From Paracoccus amoyensis (GTDB taxonomy: Bacteria > Pseudomonadota > Alphaproteobacteria > Rhodobacterales > Rhodobacteraceae): a stretch of 64,000 nt of DNA. Position numbers and translations under genes: made by a program. Positions within the stretch are counted from its first letter, which is position 1; each line of letters begins with the position of its first letter. Below the pieces are notes generated by a model that was given only the letters and a program-made list of their open reading frames with translations, did no database searches and was not told the DNA's origin. This document shows, one piece after another, positions 57,962 to 64,000 of this stretch. Location of the stretch: positions 124,001 to 188,000 of the forward strand of contig NZ_JACOQL010000002.1 of assembly GCF_014490725.1 (NCBI RefSeq), in the 5' to 3' direction.

Positions 57962-58726
57962 ATGCGTATTAAATCTACTTTTGCTGTTGCCGGCCTGCTT
58001 GCAATGATGGCGCCGGCTGCTCAGGCGGGTGGTTATGTCGCGCCGGTTCAGGAAGCACCGGTGGTCGTTGCGCCAATCGCTGAGCCTGTGTCGGATTGGG
58101 CTGGTGGATATGCTGGCGGCTGGATCGGCTATGCCTTTGGCGCAGACGACGAAGTCGGGTTCGATCTGTACGAAGACAGCAATCTGATCGGCCGTCAGAA
58201 CGATATCACCAATCTGGATGTATCGGGTCTGAACGGCGGTTTGCATCTTGGCTATCGCTGGCAGCGCGGCAGCTGGGTTTTCGGTCCCGAACTGACCATC
58301 GAGGGTGGCGACATCAGCGACGAACAAGGCGGCAGCGGTATTGTCGATGGCGACGCCGTCAGTATCGCGCTTGAATCCAAGGTTAACTACATTGCTGGCG
58401 TGCAAATGAAGGCTGGCCTAGTCGTGAACCCCAAGACGATGGTTTACGGCACCGCCGGTTATGTCCACGGTGACTTCGACTACATTCTGTCAGGCAGCAC
58501 CAACGGCGAAGATGAGTCAGCGACCGAAGGCTATACCGCCAACGGTTATTCATTGGGTGCAGGCGTCGAACGCAAACTGAATGAGCGTTGGTCGATGTTT
58601 GCCGAATGGCAGTATCGGAACTTTGGTAAGACGGACGTGACCTTCAGCGATGACAACGTGGATCTTGTCACCCGCGCGACGCCGGAACATCACAACCTGA
58701 AATTGGGCGTCAATTTCGCCTTCTGA
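57962..58726 (+). CDS. Outer-membrane beta-barrel protein
   Basis: A 254-residue protein with a signal peptide (MRIKSTFAVAGLLAMMAPAAQA), a short Pro/Val-rich linker (about 24-45) and an eight-stranded barrel of the OmpA-like/porin family. Alternating strands such as LHLGYRWQRGSWVFGPELTIEG, AGLVVNPKTMVYGTAGYVHG and WSMFAEWQYRNFG are seen, ending with LGVNFAF, whose final Phe is the usual assembly signal. Function is likely structural or adhesive. Acidic residues are frequent in the loops. It stands alone between terminators. Confidence 0.85.
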   Translation: MRIKSTFAVAGLLAMMAPAAQAGGYVAPVQEAPVVVAPIAEPVSDWAGGYAGGWIGYAFGADDEVGFDLYEDSNLIGRQNDITNLDVSGLNGGLHLGYRWQRGSWVFGPELTIEGGDISDEQGGSGIVDGDAVSIALESKVNYIAGVQMKAGLVVNPKTMVYGTAGYVHGDFDYILSGSTNGEDESATEGYTANGYSLGAGVERKLNERWSMFAEWQYRNFGKTDVTFSDDNVDLVTRATPEHHNLKLGVNFAF

Positions 58727-58745
58727 TCCGCACGACAATTAAAGC

Positions 58746-58780
58746 AAGGCCGGCATGTCACTGGACCGCCGGCCTTTGTC
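58746..58780 (+). terminator. Terminator between the OMP gene and the DNA repair genes
   Basis: AAGGCCGGC (58746-58754) and GCCGGCCTT (58768-58776) are perfect repeats around 13 bases, followed by TTTGTC. It lies at the ends of convergent genes and may act for both. Confidence 0.7.
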
Positions 58781-59435
58781 ATGCCTTGGCCCTGCCCCTC
58801 ACCGGAACGGGCAGCGCCCTGGCTCCGCAGGCAACCGCAATTCCGCTTGCAACCAGCCGCGCCAAAGCCGGATCATCGACAGACAGCCCGCCGGTATAGG
58901 CGCCAAAGGCGGGCAGGATAAGATGCTGCTCGCCGATCAGAAAGCAGCGGCGGCGTTGCCCTGCCAGTTGGATACAGGGATGATAATGCCCGGTGATATC
59001 GAGGCCTTGTCCCGCTTCGTGGCGAAACAGCAATTCATCGGCCAGCTCGGGGGTATTGCGCCCCGGCAATCGGGAATCCACCACCCCCGGATCGTGATTG
59101 CCATTGACCCAGATCCATTCCCGTTCCAGGGCCATGTCCCGAATTTTGTCGCATATTGCATCTGGCAGACCACGGCCCGCCGCATCATCATCAAAGCCAT
59201 CGCCCAGACTGACGACCGTCACCGGATCGGTCGCAACGATTTCCGCCTGCAGCCGGTCCAGCGTTTCCAGCGTTTCATAAGGGGGTAACAGGGCGCCACC
59301 GCGCCGCGCCATTCGTTCGGATTTTCCCAGATGCAGATCCGCAACAATCAACCAGCGGCGCGTGGGCCAGCATAACGCACCCGACGGTCGCGCCTGCAAT
59401 CGCTGCCCGCCAAAATCAAAGTCATAGGAACTCAT
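58779..59435 (-). CDS. pdeM: Ligase-associated phosphoesterase PdeM
   Basis: A 218-residue calcineurin-like metallophosphoesterase. The metal-binding motifs are VADLHLGKSER, SLGDGFDDD, VNGNHDPG and GHYHPCI. It matches the family described as ligase-associated DNA damage response endonuclease PdeM, encoded beside the Lhr-like helicase and an ATP-dependent ligase. The start overlaps the helicase stop by four bases. It is the last gene of this operon. Confidence 0.9.
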   Translation of the reverse strand: MSSYDFDFGGQRLQARPSGALCWPTRRWLIVADLHLGKSERMARRGGALLPPYETLETLDRLQAEIVATDPVTVVSLGDGFDDDAAGRGLPDAICDKIRDMALEREWIWVNGNHDPGVVDSRLPGRNTPELADELLFRHEAGQGLDITGHYHPCIQLAGQRRRCFLIGEQHLILPAFGAYTGGLSVDDPALARLVASGIAVACGARALPVPVRGRAKA

Positions 59436-61807
59436 GTCAAACCCGCCTCTGCCATCAAGGCGGCGGCCTGTTCTGCGGCCAGACGTTCGCGCCCCTGTCC
59501 TGCGATCGGCACCTTGCCAACCTCTAACAGCAAGGGTGCTGCCAGCGGAGTCACACGATCCAGCATTCGATGGTCGTGGATGGGCGATCGGTCCAGCATT
59601 TCTTCGATCCGATCAAAATCCACCAGGCCCCGCCGTGCCTCATCTGCGGTGATCCGTAGCATCAGATGGTCCGGGTCATATTTGCGCAATGTGTCATACA
59701 GGATATCGCTGGAAAAGGTCGCCTGCCGTCCGGTCTTGCGCTGGCCCGGCAGATTGCGATGGATCAGGCCCGCAATCGTCGCGACATTGCGAAAGGTTCG
59801 CTTCATCACCGCATTCCCACCCAGCCAATCGCCCAGACCCGCACGCAGGCCCGCGCGATCCAGCAGTAAGGCGGGATCGGTCACCGGGTCCAGCGACCAG
59901 ATCAGCAACGCATAGTCGGTCGCCAGAAAGCCCAACGGACCAAGCCCCGCTTCCTCCATCATGCGGGTCATCAACAGGCCCAGCGTCTGCAAGGCATTCC
60001 GGCCCGCAAAGCCGTAAAGCGCAAAATGCCAGCGGCCCATATGGGGAAAGCTTTCGCTGACCAGAACGCCTGGCCTTGGCAGATCACTGACCTGCGCCTG
60101 TAGCGCCAGCCATTCGCTGGTGTCCGGCGGCAAGACTGCATGGCGGCCCGGATCACCGATCAGATCAAGAAGGCGGTGCGACAGCTGGGTAGACGTCGCC
60201 ATTTTCACGCCCGAGAATACGGCGATCTTGGGTTGTCGGGTCGGCTGTTTGGTGACCTCTACCACCATTTCCCGCAACCCCTCGTATCGCACTGTCTGAC
60301 CGCCGATCAGAAAGGTGTCGCCGGGTTCAAGGCTGGCGGCAAAAGCCTCTTCGACTTCGCCCAGCGGGGTGCCGCCGCGCCCGCGCAGGCGCACCTTGAG
60401 CATCTCTGCTTCGACGATGGTGCCAATATTCATGCGAAGGTCGCGGGTGGCGCGCGGGTCGCGCAAACGCCACAGCCCGTCCCGCAGCATCAGCCGCTGC
60501 CAGCGATCATAGGCACGCAAGGCGTATCCGCCCGTCGCCGCGAATTCCAGGCAATCCTCGAATGCCGCGCGGGACAGGGCGCGATAGGGGCCAGCCCGCC
60601 GCACTTCCTGAAACAGGGCGTCGGCGTCAAACGGTCCGGCGCATGCGGTCAGCAGGATATGCTGGCACAAGACATCCAGCGGGCCTGGCGGGCGTGGAAC
60701 ACCATCCAGATCATGTTCGTGAACGGCTTCCAGCGCCGCGACGCATTCGATGACCTCAAAGCGGTTGGCAGGGACGATGCGGGCGCGGGATGGCGCGTTA
60801 TAGCGGTGATTGGCCCGCCCGATCCGCTGCACCAGCCGCTTGATGTTCTTGGGCGCACCGACCTGAATCACAAGATCGACCGCGCCCCAGTCGATACCCA
60901 GATCAAGGCTGCCGGTTGCGACAACGGCACGCAATTCACCCGCGGCCATCGCCGCTTCGACACGCTGACGTGCCTCTCGCGACAGGCTGCCGTGATGCAA
61001 ACCGATGGGCAGGTTATCATCATTCGCAGCCCATAGCGCCTGAAAGAACAGCTCGGCCTGGGCGCGAGTATTGATGAAGATGATGGTGGTGTTGGCCTGC
61101 TTCACCTCGGCCAGCACTTCAGGGATGGCGTAGTGACCGCCGCCCCCCGCCCAAGGCGCGGGATTTTCGGTGGCCAGCATGGCGATGTCCGGTTCCGGCC
61201 CCGGATCGGCGTTGATGATGTGTGCGCCACCCATGAAATAGGCCAAGGCCTGCGGGTCTTCCACCGTTGCGGACAGGCCGGTGACTGTCACATCAGGCGC
61301 AAGACTGCGCAGCCGCGCAAGGCACAACATCAGCTGATCGCCGCGCTTGCTTTCGGCCAGCGCATGAAGTTCATCCAGAACGATCCGCTTTACCCCACCG
61401 AAAATCTTCGGCGCCTGTTCGTAGGACAGCATCAGCGCCAGCGATTCCGGCGTCGTCAGCAGGATATCTGGCGGATCGACCTTTTGCCGCGCACGCTGGC
61501 TGGCACGGGTATCGCCGGTGCGATCCTCGATCCTGATCTTCAGGCCAAGATCGGCGACCGGCCGCGACAGATTGCGGGCGATATCTGCCGTCAGCGCCTT
61601 CAGGGGCGAGACATACAGCGTGTGCAGCCCGCCTTGATGCGATTGCAGATCGACCAGCGAAGGCAGGAAACCGGCCAGCGTCTTGCCGCCGCCAGTCGGC
61701 GCGATCAGCAGGGTATCGCCGCGCGCGTCCAGCAACGCGATCTGATGCGGATGCGGATGCCAGCCCTGCCGCGCAAACCAGTCCTGAAAATCGGGCGGCA
61801 GTATCAC
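59432..61807 (-). CDS. Ligase-associated DEXH-box helicase (Lhr-like)
   Basis: A 791-residue superfamily 2 helicase. Motif I is LLIAPTGGGKTLAGFLPSL, motif II VLDELHALAESKRGDQ, motif III VTGLSATVED, and the C-terminal RecA half has LDLGIDWGAVDLVIQVGAP and RIGRANHR. The region after it matches the winged-helix and DEAD/H-associated part of Lhr proteins. The neighbours mark it as the ligase-associated form. It should unwind DNA or RNA-DNA near damage. It overlaps the ligase gene by four bases. Confidence 0.93.
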   Translation of the reverse strand: MILPPDFQDWFARQGWHPHPHQIALLDARGDTLLIAPTGGGKTLAGFLPSLVDLQSHQGGLHTLYVSPLKALTADIARNLSRPVADLGLKIRIEDRTGDTRASQRARQKVDPPDILLTTPESLALMLSYEQAPKIFGGVKRIVLDELHALAESKRGDQLMLCLARLRSLAPDVTVTGLSATVEDPQALAYFMGGAHIINADPGPEPDIAMLATENPAPWAGGGGHYAIPEVLAEVKQANTTIIFINTRAQAELFFQALWAANDDNLPIGLHHGSLSREARQRVEAAMAAGELRAVVATGSLDLGIDWGAVDLVIQVGAPKNIKRLVQRIGRANHRYNAPSRARIVPANRFEVIECVAALEAVHEHDLDGVPRPPGPLDVLCQHILLTACAGPFDADALFQEVRRAGPYRALSRAAFEDCLEFAATGGYALRAYDRWQRLMLRDGLWRLRDPRATRDLRMNIGTIVEAEMLKVRLRGRGGTPLGEVEEAFAASLEPGDTFLIGGQTVRYEGLREMVVEVTKQPTRQPKIAVFSGVKMATSTQLSHRLLDLIGDPGRHAVLPPDTSEWLALQAQVSDLPRPGVLVSESFPHMGRWHFALYGFAGRNALQTLGLLMTRMMEEAGLGPLGFLATDYALLIWSLDPVTDPALLLDRAGLRAGLGDWLGGNAVMKRTFRNVATIAGLIHRNLPGQRKTGRQATFSSDILYDTLRKYDPDHLMLRITADEARRGLVDFDRIEEMLDRSPIHDHRMLDRVTPLAAPLLLEVGKVPIAGQGRERLAAEQAAALMAEAGLT

Positions 61808-63354
61808 GGGATCATCGCCTTCAGCGTGGTCAGGTGATCCGCTTCACTGGCGGGTTTATCCCACCGGATACGGCTGATGCGGGGAAATCGCATTGCCACG
61901 CCGGATTTATGGCGACCCGAGGCGTTAAGCCCCTCAAACGCGACTTCCAGCACAAGTTTCGGCTGTAAGGCACGCACGGGGCCAAAGCGGTCGATGGTAT
62001 TGTTGCGGACAAAGCGGTCCAGTTCTTTCAACTCTTCATCGGTAAAGCCGAAATAGGCTTTGCCGACGGTGACCAGCTGATCACCATCCCACAGGCCAAA
62101 GGTGAAGTCGCTGTAAAAACCGGATCGCTTCCCGTGACCACGTTGCGCATAGAGCAGCACGGCATCGACCACCATCGGATCGCGTTTCCATTTGAACCAT
62201 GGTCCGCGCGGACGGCCCGAAACATAGCGACTGTCGCGCCGTTTGATCATCACCCCTTCGATGACCGGGGACGGTGGATCGGTACGCAGGGCAGCCAGTT
62301 CATCCCAGGTTGTGAAATCCAACAGCGGCGACAGATCAATGCCATCGCTGCCGAAATCGGCCTGCTCCAACAGCATTCGGCGCTGTGTCAGGGGCAGATC
62401 ACGCAGATCGTCCCCTTGCCAGAACATTGCATCATAAACGCGCAATGCAGCCGGATGGCTTTCCAACATCGCCCGCGTGACGCTTTTCCGGCCAAGACGC
62501 TTTTGAAGATCACCGAATGACGCCACCTCATTGCCGCGACGGACCAGCAATTCGCCATCAACCGCACCATCAAAATTCAGCGCACCGATCAGATCCGGGA
62601 AAGAGGCGCTGATATCCTCGCCGGTGCGCGAATAAAGCCTGCGGACGCCCTGATCGTTGATGGCCTGAACGCGGATGCCATCCCATTTCCATTCGGCGAT
62701 GTATTCCGAAGGATCAAGGCCGCGCAGCTGGTCCAGATCAACCGGCGTGGAGAGCATCACCGGCCTGAACGGCGCTTTCGCCGCATTTTCGGGGCGTGGG
62801 CCGCCCGCGATCCAGTCAAACAGCGGCTGATAGGGCGGCGTCAGCCCGTGCCAGATCTCTTCGATATCGGCGACCGTGGGCTGCCCCATATCGGCCAGCG
62901 CCATCCGCGCCATGCGTGCCGAAAGCCCGACCCGCATATTCCCGGTTGCCAGTTTCAGAAATGCCAGCCGCTGGGACGATCCAAGCCGGTCAAGCATCGC
63001 GGCGATTGCGGCGGGCAATCCGGCTTTTCCGGTTTCCGCCAGCAGCGCAACCGCCTGATGCAAGGGCACGTCTTCATCGCCGTCAGCTTGCCATAAAAGA
63101 GCGATGGTTTCCGCAAGATCACCGACGAAATCATAGGACAGGCTGAAAAGCTGTTCATCAACACGTTGGGCCATCAGCCCGCGCAGCAGACCGGGCGTGA
63201 CCGCGCGCAGCTTCAGATCGCCGGTCAGCGCCGCCAACGCGTAGCCGCGATCCGGGTCGGGCGTCGCCATCAGATAATGTCGCAACAATTGCAGCTTGGC
63301 ATTGCGGGCGGGGGTGAAGGCCAAACGCTCTAACAGGTTTGCGAAAGCCTTCAT
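61804..63354 (-). CDS. ATP-dependent DNA ligase (cisplatin-resistance/LigB-type)
   Basis: A 516-residue ligase. The N-terminal helical domain (about 1-190) is followed by the nucleotidyltransferase core with the AMP-binding Lys in IAEWKWDGIRVQAIND near residue 221, RLYSRTGEDIS, AVDGELLVRRG and EGVMIKRRDSRYVSGRPRG WFKWKRD (motifs III-V), then an OB-fold with the LVLEVAFEGL region. This is not the NAD ligase LigA and has no LigD polymerase domain. It overlaps its neighbours by four bases on each side and should seal nicks in a repair process. Confidence 0.93.
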   Translation of the reverse strand: MKAFANLLERLAFTPARNAKLQLLRHYLMATPDPDRGYALAALTGDLKLRAVTPGLLRGLMAQRVDEQLFSLSYDFVGDLAETIALLWQADGDEDVPLHQAVALLAETGKAGLPAAIAAMLDRLGSSQRLAFLKLATGNMRVGLSARMARMALADMGQPTVADIEEIWHGLTPPYQPLFDWIAGGPRPENAAKAPFRPVMLSTPVDLDQLRGLDPSEYIAEWKWDGIRVQAINDQGVRRLYSRTGEDISASFPDLIGALNFDGAVDGELLVRRGNEVASFGDLQKRLGRKSVTRAMLESHPAALRVYDAMFWQGDDLRDLPLTQRRMLLEQADFGSDGIDLSPLLDFTTWDELAALRTDPPSPVIEGVMIKRRDSRYVSGRPRGPWFKWKRDPMVVDAVLLYAQRGHGKRSGFYSDFTFGLWDGDQLVTVGKAYFGFTDEELKELDRFVRNNTIDRFGPVRALQPKLVLEVAFEGLNASGRHKSGVAMRFPRISRIRWDKPASEADHLTTLKAMIP

Positions 63355-64000
63355 TCCGGTTCGTCCTCGTATCCGACCAAGCGCAGCGGACGGGCGGCGA
63401 CCCCCTCAAGCTCGCACCAGCGCATCAACCCGTCCTCGGTTCCATGGGTGATCCAGACCTCCGACGGGGAAAGTTCGCGAATGGTGTTCGTAACTTGCGG
63501 CCAGTCGACATGATCGCTGATGATCAAAGGCAGTTCGACCCCGCGTTGCCGCGCACGCGCACGGACCTGCATCCACCCGGACGCGAAACCGATCACCGGA
63601 TCGCGAAAACGCTGAACCCAAGGGCTGGCAAAGGCCGAGGGCGGGGCGATCACCAGTTGCGCGGTGACAGTATCCGCTGTTGCCGGAACCAGCGGGCCAA
63701 GATCAATCCCCTGTGCGATGTGATAATCGCACAAATTCTGCAACGCGCCATGAATGGCAATCGGGCCATCAATGCCGGCCTGGCGTGCCAGCGCAATCAC
63801 GCGCTGCGCCTTGCCCAAGGCATAGGCACCGATCAGATGGGGACGATCAGGAAACTCTGCCATGCTGGCGGTCAACCGGGACATTTCCTGCAACGGGTCA
63901 GGGTGACAAAAGACGGGCAGGCCAAAGGTCGCCTCGGTCACGAAAATATCGCAAGGAACAGGCTCGAACGGCGCACAAACCGGGTTGGGGCGCCGGCAAT
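63351..64000 (-). CDS. Ligase-associated MBL-fold exonuclease, 5' part outside the window
   Basis: The C-terminal part of a metallo-beta-lactamase/beta-CASP nuclease of the ligase-associated DNA damage response set. The frame stays open to the window edge, and the stretch NPVCAPFEPVPCDIFVTEATFG upstream of the apparent GTG at 63941 is typical of the family, so that GTG is not the start. ATEATFGLPVF, LIGAYALGKAQR, HGALQNLC and SDHVDWPQV are seen; the HxHxDH site lies beyond the window. The stop overlaps the ligase start by four bases. First gene of the operon seen here. Confidence 0.88.
   Translation of the reverse strand, partial: CRRPNPVCAPFEPVPCDIFVTEATFGLPVFCHPDPLQEMSRLTASMAEFPDRPHLIGAYALGKAQRVIALARQAGIDGPIAIHGALQNLCDYHIAQGIDLGPLVPATADTVTAQLVIAPPSAFASPWVQRFRDPVIGFASGWMQVRARARQRGVELPLIISDHVDWPQVTNTIRELSPSEVWITHGTEDGLMRWCELEGVAARPLRLVGYEDEPE

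Overview
The window looks like chromosomal core from a GC-rich alphaproteobacterium of the Rhodobacteraceae (Paracoccus/Rhodobacter type). The evidence is the block ubiB-ubiE / mutM-enoyl-CoA hydratase-rpsT-dnaA-dnaN-recF..gyrB, the FlbT/FlaF flagellin regulators, a PstA with a long periplasmic N-terminus, a type 2 ArgC and the PQQ/glucose dehydrogenase set. I see no rRNA, tRNA, CRISPR array, insertion sequence or prophage. Nearly everything is recognisable chromosomal gene content; the accessory-looking part is 21.6-31.2 kb.

Layout. 1-7.5 kb: the end of cytochrome c1, a PfkB sugar kinase, then the phosphate regulon pstS-pstC-pstA-pstB-phoU-phoB on the minus strand behind a good Pho box; pstS carries an apparent one-base deletion. 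7.6-11.4 kb: aroC and mutS (overlapping, minus). 11.4-14.8 kb: a TPP riboswitch followed by the thiamine importer thiB-thiP-thiQ. 14.9-19.9 kb: a flagellar islet (DUF1217 protein, flbT, flaF, flagellin with a textbook sigma-28 promoter, a FlgN-like protein and a rod-binding protein on minus; fliK-like and flgD on plus). 20-21.6 kb: rpe and an atypical SDR. 21.6-31.2 kb: a putative sulfotransferase/GT90-like fusion, a tandem glycine riboswitch with gcvT-gcvH-gcvP, an RTX protein and a Cys-less asparagine-synthetase-like protein.

31.3-44.3 kb: argC; a DUF779 protein, alcohol dehydrogenase, aldehyde dehydrogenase and a GAF-Fis regulator lacking the AAA+ domain; membrane PQQ-glucose dehydrogenase; a frameshifted alpha-glucosidase; and pqqA-B-C-D-E. 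This forms a coherent alcohol/aldose oxidation region: pqqABCDE makes the cofactor that Gcd uses in the periplasm, while the Adh/Ald pair handles alcohols and aldehydes. 44.3-58.7 kb: ubiB, ubiE, mutM, enoyl-CoA hydratase, rpsT, dnaA, dnaN, recF, a LysE-type exporter, a phospholipase D-family protein, gyrB and an outer-membrane barrel protein. The dnaA upstream region is rich in GANTC sites, but I see no DnaA boxes. 58.8-64 kb: the four-gene ligase-associated DNA repair set (exonuclease, ATP-dependent ligase, DEXH helicase, PdeM phosphoesterase), each junction overlapping by 4 nt; the exonuclease runs off the window edge.

Overall I do not see an unmistakably new multi-gene system. The best leads are the sulfotransferase-GT90 fusion, the Cys-less AsnB homologue beside an RTX protein, the AAA+-less GAF-Fis regulator with two palindromes in front of its likely target, and the GANTC cluster upstream of dnaA.
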